Source: Azolla caroliniana
Lineage: Eukaryota; Polypodiophyta
Direction of reading: 5' to 3'
Assembly (NCBI GenBank): GCA_043228905.1
Contig: JBHGNT010000001.1
Coordinates: forward strand, 25,420,001-25,484,000
DNA length: 64,000 bases
Made by a program: the position numbers and the translations under genes. Under the pieces are notes generated by a model. It was not told where the DNA came from, searched no databases, and saw nothing but the letters and a program-made list of their open reading frames with translations. This document shows, in pieces, positions 11,301 through 20,843 of the stretch (position 1 is its first letter; every line of letters starts with the position of its first letter).

Positions 11301-11957
11301 CGGTTACATGCCGGCAGAACTCATGACCGGACAAGCACCGGTAATGCCGACGGAAACCGCGATCGCAACATGGACAGTGCTACCGTGGAAGGAAGAGATG
11401 AGCCGGGAAGAACTACTAGCGGTCCGGATACGACAACTAGAGGGAAGACCGGCATACATAGCGGAAGCAATACGCCGACAACAAGAAGCACGATTAAGGA
11501 ACAAAAGCCGGTTCGACACAAAGCACTGACTACGACCGAGGAGGATTGAAGAAGGAGATTGGGTGATCGTCTATGACAGTAGTTTGGACCATCAACATAC
11601 AACGATGCGGAAATTTGCGAAAAGGTGGTTCGGGCCATACGAGGTTCGGAAAGTCTTCGACAACGGAACGTACCGACTGTCCGAGTTGGATGGAACAATA
11701 CTACGAGTGCCTATAGCCGGGAAGCGGGTGAAGATTTTCAAGAAGCGGACCGACGACAAACCCTATGTGATCCAAGCCAAGGCCGACAACGAGGAGCAAT
11801 CGGACGAAGACCACGGTGATGCGGGAAGCGAAGAAAGTGAATTACAACTCATAGTCGACATAAGGGGAGAATCGGAGGAAGCTTTGGGTGAAGACGGATA
11901 TGGGGGATCGAGATCTTCGGCACATACCGGAGGATGTGCGGGTTCGGAGGGGGCGAA
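8391..11957 (+). pseudogene. Element F: pol (RT, RNase H, integrase)
   Basis: Pol is open in the -1 frame relative to gag from the gag stop onward; an ATG-like start is not needed. RT: VPKKNGSLRFIQDLQPVN, YSGYDQFQLAVE, LPQGATNSVAHM, MPFLDDIPMKG. The connection has VVGHLCGPYGRRPSP and the RNase H VTVDTSPTGIGWVI and DNAVADMLSRA. The integrase has WMVDIVAMP, VIADRGELD and NGKIERGH (D, D, E), then a GPY/F-like module RWFGPYEV. Breaks: a frameshift near 10,725 with loss of the His pair of the integrase zinc finger, and an in-frame TGA at 11,527-11,529 where C has CGA/CGC (Arg). The final frame runs past the polypurine tract into the 3' LTR. Confidence 0.85.
11945..11957 (+). other. Polypurine tract of F
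   Basis: CGGAGGGGGCGAA directly before the TGTCGTAGTG start of the 3' LTR. C has a similar GGTGGGGGCGGA in the same place. Confidence 0.7.
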
Positions 11958-12121
11958 TGTCGTAGTGTATTCCACACACTACGTGAAAACCATAAAATAA
12001 TATATCCGATTTTAGATACATATAAATAAATAAATAATATATCAAAAGAATTTATCACGTGCATAGGGCAGGATTTGAACCATGCACCTCCACGTAGATA
12101 AACCCCAACTTTACCATTGCA
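11958..12121 (+). repeat. Truncated 3' LTR of F
   Basis: About 163 bp, almost identical to the first 163 bp of the 5' LTR, then cut at ..ACCATTGC. The following bases repeat GCATAGGGCAGGATTTG from within the LTR and then pass into D gag, so the distal 540 bp of the LTR were lost. Confidence 0.85.
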
Positions 12122-12136
12122 TAGGGCAGGATTTGG
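12061..12136 (+). repeat. 17-bp direct repeat at F/D junction
   Basis: GCATAGGGCAGGATTTG occurs at 12,061-12,077 and again at 12,119-12,135, the second copy lying exactly at the broken LTR/D border. This pattern fits templated filler at a repaired break. Confidence 0.6.
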
Positions 12137-12699
12137 GTTCTAGCATGGTGAACATAGTCTTCTAGCGAGGAAAATTTCCTGCTAGAGAGGTTCATTAAAA
12201 CTTGTGCTGCCTCGGTTCGAGAGGGAGGTTGTAGAAATTGGCCCTTAAAAACCGTGACAAAATCTGTCCAGGTATCGGGCAGTTTTCCCATAGTACGGAG
12301 CCCACGCCACCAGGCGGCAGCCTTACCCCCGAGCTCTCGGCCGACATATGCAATCTTCGTACTATCTAGCGTGGGATAGAGCTCAAAATGAGACTCCCAT
12401 CGTCCCAGCCATGTGTAGCTTGCTTCTTCGGTTCTTTCCTTTTTGTCTCCCGTAAATGGCTTAACTGCAAATGATGGTTCACCTTGTCACTCATCAGGTC
12501 TATTAGTCTCACGTTGTAGACTAATGACACGTGCCTTGAGAGCACTTTGAGATTGCCGAAGTTCAGTCATCTGTTGAGCGGTGAAATTAAGGTATTGGGT
12601 TATTTGTGCCAAATACATCTCAGTGGACATTTGTCCAAGAGGATTCCCTTGAGTTCCTTCCGCTTGAGCGGATGACATCGGGTCGTTAATTTGAGCCAT
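12122..12699 (-). pseudogene. Element D: gag N-terminal part
   Basis: Starts at ATG 12,699 (MAQINDPMSSAQAEGTQ) with a coiled, Gln-rich N-terminus (LNFTAQQMTELRQSQSAL), then a stop at 12,487. The capsid-like retrotransposon gag segment follows in another frame: DTWTDFVTVFKGQFLQPP and LVYHARTQ-like SSLEDYVHHAR at 12,150-12,291. That frame runs into F LTR sequence. Together with 4,603-4,875 it makes one gag split by F. Frameshifts make it non-functional. Confidence 0.75.
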
Positions 12700-14377
12700 T
12701 AAAGATTATTTCTGGAAAAGAAATAGGATAAGTTCAGAGAGATAGTCATAACATCATGTCATGATGTAAACATATCATGGGCAAACATTAATCGATATCA
12801 TGATCTCACGTCAATACCCCTCTAGACGTATGAGATGAGGTTCAAGATCAGGTGACTATGGTAACACAAAGGTGTTTTAAAAACCATGGGGGTGACAATT
12901 TAATGTCTTTCCTTGATCTCTATATCGATTTTTTCATGGCGGCTCCCCGAGGCTCAACCATGTATGTTCGCGTCATGAATAGTTTATACATGAAAAAAAT
13001 GTTAACAATAAACTATGTTTCGGTGCCCACATATGTGGTTTTGGTTCTTTAAGTCCTATTACGAGGACCCCGAGGTGCACTTAGACCTTAAGTCTAAACA
13101 TGTGTTATAGTCGTATGTATCAAGGATGTTGTATGGTCTTGGTCATATTTGAACTCAAGACCTCGAGAACAAATACATTAAACACTTGAGCCAACCAAGT
13201 AAGTTGCTCTTCTCGAATGCTTAATGTTTGATGCGTATAAGAGATATGCGAGGCATTTGATCATATATGTTTTTTTTAAAAGAACATATATGTCAAGGGT
13301 CCTTATTTCGTCCTCATTTACCAAAACTATGTTGGTATGTTACCTAACCTCAAGTCTTGTAATTACGATGGCATACGCCAAAGTGCAACCTAATGGTCAA
13401 GCCAAATGAGCCCTCGTTTCATAGTAGGCTCACGTGGCCCATCACATGGTCACGTCATTACGAATGCCTCTCGTAAGAACGAGCTCATGGTGGCATCGTA
13501 TGCATGTAACGAGGGAGGGATGTTGGATATGTGTGTCATTGGAGCGACCTCACTTGAAGTGGGTCAAGCCCTACGTACTCAACATCATTATGGCTATAGG
13601 CGTTTCTTTACGTAACGAAATCAAGGTCATCAACTGGGTTGTCAACAATACAAAATTGTTGAAAAAGGGATGGTGACAACGCCATTCTCACAAAAATGTG
13701 AGGACGGCCACCAACATCCTTTTCTCGACAAGGACAACTTTCGATATAATCACGTAATAACGAATATACACATATGTTTACTTATCACATATATACGATC
13801 AAGTACGTATATACGTGACCACATATGCCTATATTAAACATATCATTATATTAAATAGCCACAAATGGTGTGATCGAGATATGTAATCGAGGTATATACC
13901 TCTACGCACACGAAACATCCACAAATAAGAGATCATTGTGATACGCAATTGAGGTATTGACCTCTTACGCATACGAGACCAAACGCATATCCTTTACAAT
14001 AAATCAAGGTATTAAACTCATACGTAAACGTAACATATGTTCGTGAACGTAATACGTAATTGAGGTATTAACCTCGTACACATACGACACTCATCACATA
14101 TTATTAATATGTCAAACGAGGTATTGACCTCGTGCACATATGCAAACGTTTTAGATAATCAATTAAAGACCACCACAACATCATTGACTTAATGAAAAAA
14201 AATGACATATAAACTAAACACATGATTAGATGGGAGAAGAGAGAATAGAAATTTTTTTTATGGAAAGAGTTACCAAAGTTCTTTGTTGATCGTTGTCTGG
14301 ATCAAGGCCGACTGCACATCGATCGATCACCATCAATCAAAAGACAAATGAAAAACAAAGAAACATTAGTACATAAA
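12700..14377 (-). other. Long non-coding leader of D
   Basis: About 1.7 kb between the primer site and the gag start with no convincing ORF. The G copy keeps a diverged version at 32,232-33,292. The LTR-proximal third contains five evenly spaced GAGGT..ACCTC hairpins (13,889-14,131). Small ORFs here (for example 13,406-13,676) lie in conserved leader but have no recognisable domain. Confidence 0.65.
13889..14131. repeat. Array of five GAGGTATTGACCTC hairpin repeats
   Basis: Starts at 13,889, 13,951, 14,005 (degenerate), 14,062 and 14,118, spaced 54-62 bp. Each has GAGGT/ACCTC arms around a 4-base loop, usually followed by a TACGCATACGA-like stretch. The array also occurs in the leader of G. 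Confidence 0.75.
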
Positions 14378-14389
14378 TCTGATACCAAA
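14378..14389 (-). other. Primer-binding site of D (tRNA-Met type)
   Basis: Minus-strand reading TTTGGTATCAGA directly after the 5' LTR. TGGTATCAGA is the standard complement of the initiator tRNA-Met 3' end used by most plant LTR elements. Confidence 0.75.
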
Positions 14390-14844
14390 TATTAGAGATC
14401 TAGGTACTAAAGTAAGCTTAAGATAAGGATAAAGTATTGATAGATAGAAAGGAGAAAGAGAAAGAACGGTGCCGATCCACCCGACCACCCCCGAGCGAAG
14501 GGATCGAGACGGACTCGAGCCCCGATCGGCGTCCCATACCACCGTCGTGGCGTTGAGTCGTACCTGGTGCTGGCGCGCTCGCTACAAGAGTTGACCCACC
14601 ACAAGAGCAGAGTCTCGATGTAGTCAAAAGATGATCAAATGAGGGTAGCTAGGCCTCTTATTTATAGCGATACCCAAGGCCCCCAGGTAAGTTCACACTT
14701 AACCTAATGGGTTGTCTCAATCTCGAGGATTAAAAGTAATCCTCCCCTTCTTTACACTCTCGTTTAACCCTCACACTTATCCACGTGTATAGAATACTAC
14801 GGTAAATTCTCACCACGGGATATTAAATGGTCATGCCCGTAACA
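14390..14844 (-). repeat. 5' LTR of D
   Basis: 455 bp, pair of 714-1,168 with about 16 differences. It is bounded on its outer side by the TSD AGGCC (14,845-14,849). Confidence 0.9.
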
Positions 14845-14849
14845 AGGCC

Positions 14850-16954
14850 CAAATAAGCTCCCTCGTTGTTGTGACTTCGGCGCTTGTCGATTCGCCGATT
14901 CCTTTGTGTTGGCGTCGACTTTTGCTGCCTTCTCGTCCTCTTGGCCTTGAATTGATCCGGTTCTTCCGAATCCGTGTGTTGAACCGAATCGACTGTCTTC
15001 GATTCGTTCCAGCTCTTGTTTGAATCGGTCGCTCCCGATTCGTCTTCCGGTTCCAGGCCCTTCACCACATCGGACCATGTATGGGTCTTGGCCTTCTTCT
15101 TCCGGTTGGCTGTGTCATTCTTGACTCTACCTGTGTCGGTTCTTCCCTCACCTACGCAATCTGTAGTTTCTTTGCCTTTGCCCGTTCTCCCCCTCAAGTG
15201 TGGCATGTCGAGATGCTAAACACCAAGCATTTCGGTGAAGTGCTGCAACTTGTCCGATCCGAGTGGTTTGGTGAAGATGTCGGCAACTTGCCGATCCGTA
15301 TGACCATATCGAAGTTCGACTTCACCACTCAGGACACGCTCACGCACGAAGTGGTAGTGCACTTCTATGTGCTTTGTGTGAGCATGGAATATGGGGTTCT
15401 TGGCGAGCTGCATGCTGCTTATGTTCTCACAGTAGATCAGGATCGGGGTCGGCACCTCGATCTGTAGGTCTTGCAGCAGTCGCCGAAGCCAAACAACTTC
15501 AAAGGTGGCAATGGCAGTGCCCTGGTATTCAGCCTCAGTGCTCGAAAGGGCCACTGTTGGCAGCTTTTTGTTGCTCCACGCAACAGCCTCGCTACCAAGG
15601 GAAAACATATAACCGGAGGTGGATCGGCGATCCGATGCATCGTCGGCCCAGTCGGCATCGGTGTAGCCGACAAGCTCTTCAATTATACCATGCCAGTATA
15701 ACAGTCCCCGTTCCTTCGTGCCGCTCACATATCGCAAAATTCGATGCGCGCACAGAAAGGTGCTCCACGGTCGGCTTCTGCATATATTGGCTGATCACGC
15801 CGACTGGATAACTGATGTCGGGTTGGGTGATTGTCAAATATTTAAGGCTTCCGACGATTTGTCGGAACTGCTTCTCATCGCAGGCTGGTCCGGAGTCGGG
15901 ACGGAGTTGCTGGTTCCAGTCCAGGGGTGTGGAGATCGGTCCGCATTCTGTCATGCCGAACTTGTACAACATAGTCAACACATAGTGTCTTTGTGAGAGC
16001 AATATGTCGTTGGGGGTTTGGATCACCTCGATCCCAAGGAAATAGTGAAGGTCCCCCAGGTCCGTCATCTCAAATGCGTCTGACAGCTGGGACTTGACTC
16101 GGTTGATTTCATCGAGTCCGAGTCCAATGATGACTAGATCATCAACATACAACAAGATGCAAACCGGACCGTCTGGACCTTGCCGGATGAACAACGAAGA
16201 GTCAAACTTGGAGGCCGCAAACCCCAGCTTACGCAACCGGTGCGTGATCTTCCCATTCCAAGCTCGGGGGGCTTGCTTCAGGCCATAAAGTGACTTCTTC
16301 AGTCGGCATACCGCCGACTTATTCATCTCTGACTAGAAATCGGGTGGTTGGGTCTTAAAGACCTCTGTGTCAAGATCACCTTGAAGAAATGCATTCTTCA
16401 CGTCCATCTAGTGAAGATGCCACCCCCTTGCCGTAGCAACCGCCAACACCACACAAACCGGTTAGCCGATTCCGGGCCTTGTACCGGTTAGCCGAACCGT
16501 CGGCATTGTACTTTACCTTGTACACCCACTTACATCCGATCGGTTTACAGTGTCGGGAAGGGTCAACTACGTCTCATGTGTCGTTGGCATCAAGTGCCCG
16601 CATCTCTTCCTCCATAGCGGCATGCCAATTTACGTCCTTTGCCACTTCTGCGTAGCTCTCCGGCTCACGCACTTCCGCCACCTTGGTCATGTACGCATAG
16701 TGATGCACCATGTACTCATTGTACCCGTACCGCTTCACGAGGTTCTTCTGGTAGGAAGACCGGCGTAACTTATCGTTACCCGGTTTGAGGTCCTTCTTGG
16801 CCGGTTCGGTCTTCATTCTCGAAGATCCACCTTCATCCTTTTCGAAGTCGGATTCGCTCCGATCCGACTCAACGTTGCCGGTTCCTTCTCTTTGCACATG
16901 AATCGTCTCCTCCGTTCCTTGCACGGGGAGAACACAGCAGGGTCTCCATTACTT
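14850..16954 (-). pseudogene. Copia A: RT and RNase H region
   Basis: Minus-strand Copia pol fragment. 16,574-16,924 is the acidic linker and the start of the RT region (NWHAAMEEEMRALD). 15,679-16,326 has CRLKKSLYGLKQAPRAW and the Copia RT motif LLYVDDLVIIG. 15,216-15,737 is RNase H (VGYTDADWADD, STSGYMFSLG, LSSTEAEYQG, VADIFTKPLG), ending at 15,216. The segment between 16,326 and 16,574, which should hold the first RT catalytic Asp, is full of stops and frame changes. It joins 29,304 across element B and 708 across element D. Confidence 0.85.
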
Positions 16955-16959
16955 GCTGG

Positions 16960-17368
<409 letters not shown>

Positions 17369-17563
17369 CTCCCCCGTTATGGGCGTATACATGGGTTATC
17401 TGAAATTACAGGTATATACAAGGTTTATCGGACATATCGGTTTTGTTCGAGCTGGCAAGATCTGAAGACACAAGACCGAACCGGTTGGGTCAGAAAAGTT
17501 GAAGCCAGTCCTCAAAGAACCGATGTCGGTTGTCCGAAACCAATCTGTGATGTGTGTCCGACT

Positions 17564-20044
17564 TTAACCGGATTGATTTTTCGTTACGCTCATCTGGTGC
17601 CGAAGGGACCGGAAGCGATCCGCCGAAAGACACTTGGTCATTCCATCTGCGACATTATCGGTTGTGGATATCTTCTCGAGACCGATTTTCCCTGAAATGA
17701 CGCAGTACTGAACAAAGTGATATCGAACGCCGATATGCTTGGAGGCGTTGTGGTGAACTGGATTTTTTGACAAAGGAACAACACCCTGACTGTCGCTGTA
17801 GACAATTGGAGCGGAGTCAAAGTTGACTTGACGAAACGTGTGCGCCAGCAGACCAAGCCATAAAGCTTCTTTTGCCACGTTGGACATAGTTACATATTCC
17901 GCTTCGGTCGTTGAGGTGGCTGTGCACTCCTGAAGTTTCGACTTCCACGAGATTGCTCCATTGCCGAATTTGAAACAATATCCGGTTGTTGATTTCCGAT
18001 TGTCCACGCAATCGGCAAAGTTCGAGTCGGTGTAACCAACTACGCTTGAGGTTGAGTTCGGGCCAAAAAGAATGTCATGGTTTTTTGTGCCAGCTAGATA
18101 TCTGAACACATGCTTGACTGCGTTCCAGTGCGATCGGCCTAGGTTGTGCATGAATCTGCTAACGACTCCTACGGCGTGAGAAATATCAAGCCGTGTCGCG
18201 AGTGGGGTCGAAGCAGACTTGGCCAAGTACATGTTGAAGCGTTCCAAGACACGTTCGATGTAGTAGGTTTGAGACAAGAAAAGTTATCGTTTATCGTGAT
18301 GCCGACTAATCTTCATACCAAGTATGTGTTTTGCCGGACCGAGGTCCTTCATGGCAAACTTCAACCGCAGTTTCTGAACGAGTTCGGTGAGCTCTCCAGC
18401 ATGTCGGCCGGAGAGTAGCATGTCGTCCACGTAAATGATGAGGAAGACAAGAGACCCATCTTGAGTTGTTTTGGTGAAGAGACAGTGGTCCTCATCGCTC
18501 TTGGAGAAGCCGACCGATTGGATGAAGTCGTCTAACTTCTTGTACCACTGTCGGGGTATCTGTTTTAGGCCGTATAAACTCTTCCTGAGTCGGCAGACTA
18601 GATGTTCCTGGTCGGATGCCACAAAGCCTTTCGGTGGCATCTGTCGATTCTTCGGTAATTCGACCAAGTCCCAAGTCTTGTTTGCACGGATGGAGTGCAT
18701 TTCCGACTCCATCGCTAGGTACCAGGTGGTTGAGTCGGCAGATGCTGATGCTTCTTCGTAAGATGTCCGTTCGCCGGCGTCAGTAATTGTTTTTTTGGGA
18801 GAGTACCTTTCCAGAGGTTGCGACAGTCTCTCGGATCTTCGAGGTATGACTGGATTGGTCGCACCAGGTATAGGTATCGGATGGTTGGAACCCGAGCCAT
18901 TCGGTTGTGCTGAATCGGTGGATTCAAGACGGGAGGTGTCGGTTACCCGTGAAACTGATCTCGTGTTGTGGGTTGGGCCTTCATGAAGGGTTGGCACTTC
19001 GGAAAATATTACCCTTCGGACTTCAATAGGCCTTTCGGCCGTTTTATGCATAGCCAACTCGTTGAACACGACGTCCAAACTTTAGATGATTTGTCTATGC
19101 TCGGGGTACTAGAGTCGATATCCGATCTTGCCATCGGGTCCATATCCAAGGAAAACGCATTTCCTTGATCTTGGTTCGAGTTTCCGGCGGTCGTCTTTTG
19201 GTATGAGGGCATACGCCTCGCAGCCGAAGATCCTCAGCTTGTCATAATTCAGCTTATTGCCGGTCCATGTTTCCTGAGGTATTTTAAGTCCTAGAGGTCT
19301 ACTTGGTGACATATTTATTATGTGTACTGTTGTAAGTAGAGTCTCCGCCCATAAGCCATCCGACAGTCCGGAGTGTTGGAGCATGGATACTATGCGTTCT
19401 TGAATCGTCCGATTCATGCGTTCAACAATTCCGTTCTGCTCCGGACTATAGGGTGCCGTATATTCACGTCGAATGCCGCGTTCCCGGCAAAATTTGACGA
19501 ATTCGTCAAACTTGAATTCTCCTCCATTATCGGTTCGAAGACATTTTAGTTTCCAACCGGTCTGGTTTTCAACCATTGCAACCCATTCGGAGAAGTTCAA
19601 GAACACCCGATCTTTGGTTTTAATGGGGTAAGCCCACACCTTCCGAGTTGAGTCATCAATAAAATTAACGAAGTACAAAGCACCGCCGAGAGACTGATGT
19701 GGCATCGGGCCACAGACGTTCGAGTGGACCAAATCGAGGGGACTCGATTCTCTTGGTGTTGATGTCGGGTGTGATGTGGCTACCTGTTTGTCGTATTGGC
19801 AATGCTCGCAGAATTGGTGATCCGAGAAGGAGAGCTCGGGGATGTAACAGGCTCTGGCTAGGTGCGTTATGCCGACTTTGCTGAGGTGTCCAAGTCGTCC
19901 ATGCCATAACGATGACATGGGGATATCAACCAGAAATAAGTCACCCTCTTTGAGTGTGACATATAAAGGGTACAAAGAGTGTACCTTTGGTCCTCAAGCA
20001 AGCAGGAGGTTCCCTTTGTGGAGTGTCCACCCTCCTGATGAGAA
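17564..20044 (-). pseudogene. Copia B: integrase, RT and RNase H
   Basis: Minus-strand pol after the C insertion. Pre-integrase and zinc motif: SLWHGRLGHLSKVG, FCEHCQYDKQ. Integrase: LDLVHSNVCGP (the usual HSD is HSN here), LRTDNGGEFK, EQNGIVERMNR. RT: CRLRKSLYGLKQ, IIYVDDMLLSG. RNase H: VGYTDSNFADC, TSTTEAEYV, ADGMTKCLS. Two in-frame deletions against E remove about 87 residues before the RT core (near 18,632-18,645, taking the first catalytic Asp) and about 45 residues near 18,196-18,203. Two frame breaks lie near 19,090-19,110 and 18,280. Confidence 0.87.
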
Positions 20045-20049
20045 CCCGG

Positions 20050-20771
20050 TGTCGGGGTTACTACGCCCTTGCGTGTAGAAAGGAGGAGGGACCACGGGGG
20101 TCTTGAACCGAAGAGCAAGAGAGAGAGGAGTAAGAGAGAGAGACCCGATTACACTGAACCGAAGATCCGATTGCGCAGAACCGACACTTGCACAGGGACA
20201 CGGCCCAACAAACAGAGATCACAAATAAACGCCGACGCAGATGGACGCAACAACGAAAGATATGTACTTATGAATGCAAAAAAAATAACAGACTAAAGTA
20301 TTACAACCCACGGTGGGGCACGAAATAGATACTAACGAAAACGAACAGGGCGGCGAACAGATGCCGACCCCTGTATGTCTTGACGCACAGAAAGGGAAAA
20401 TAGGTCGGAGGTGCTGCGGGACGCACTCGGGCCGTTCCACGGAACAGCGCAAGCCTCCTCGAAACCTGCACAGGTACGCGATGGAGCAGAAGACAGAGAA
20501 AGCAGGAGTGAGAGAGAAGCTCCGAAATCGGTTCCGCAGCACTTCCCCCTCTCCGCGCGAGATACCCCCCACTTCTCTTCTTCCTCTTCCTTTTTTTTAG
20601 CCCGTCCAGAGGCCGTTTGGCATTAACTGCATACCAACCGAATCTACCCACCTAGGATCCTCGTATGTACCTACTTCGTCCTTAGGTACTTCTTGGCGCG
20701 CGCGTGTGTGTAGAGCCGTTTCCCACGCCTTGTTCCTCCGATTCCTCTTGTGGGCGGTTTTCTTCACGACA
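20050..20771 (-). repeat. 3' LTR of C
   Basis: 722 bp; element strand starts TGTCGTGAAG and ends CCCCGACA. It is almost identical to 26,502-27,223. The differences I see are near 20,356, 20,372, 20,401 and in a GC/GT run near 20,700. Confidence 0.93.
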
Positions 20772-20783
20772 TCCGCCCCCACC
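20772..20783 (-). other. Polypurine tract of C
   Basis: Minus-strand reading GGTGGGGGCGGA, directly before the TGTCGTG start of the 3' LTR. Confidence 0.75.
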
Positions 20784-20843
20784 TAACCGCGCATCCACCG
20801 GCATGCGCCAAATTAAGTTGGCACGGAGAAAACCGGCCCGCCT

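Larger units (their letters stand above)
4876..12121 (+). mobile_element. Ty3-type element F (tRNA-Trp-primed lineage), decayed
   Basis: Plus-strand LTR retrotransposon inserted in gag of D. It has a 5' LTR (4,876-5,581), a primer site matching the 3' end of tRNA-Trp (5,584-5,601), gag-protease (5,618-8,388), pol (8,391-about 11,957), a polypurine tract (11,945-11,957) and a truncated 3' LTR (11,958-12,121). It is related to C throughout (same gag, DHGS protease, RT, RNase H and integrase). It is broken by an inverted solo LTR in gag, in-frame stops at 8,170-8,172 and 11,527-11,529, and a frameshift with loss of part of the integrase zinc finger near 10,700-10,740. A TSD cannot be checked because the 3' border is rearranged. 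Confidence 0.88.
714..14844 (-). mobile_element. Chromovirus-like Ty3 element D, interrupted by F
   Basis: Ty3/gypsy LTR retrotransposon on the minus strand, with 455-bp LTRs at 714-1,168 and 14,390-14,844 and perfect 5-bp TSDs AGGCC (709-713 and 14,845-14,849). Its own length is about 6.9 kb once the inserted element F (4,876-12,121) is removed. Order on the minus strand: LTR, tRNA-Met primer site, about 1.7 kb leader, gag with CCHC, protease, RT, RNase H, integrase, chromodomain, LTR. The two LTRs differ at about 16 of 455 positions by eye, so it is not recent. Several stops and frameshifts make it defective. It is inserted in Copia A. Confidence 0.92.

Noticed and set aside
13889-14131. 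CRISPR-like array of short palindromic repeats
   Set aside because: Plant retrotransposon leader; units are imperfect, spacers are themselves related, and no cas genes exist.
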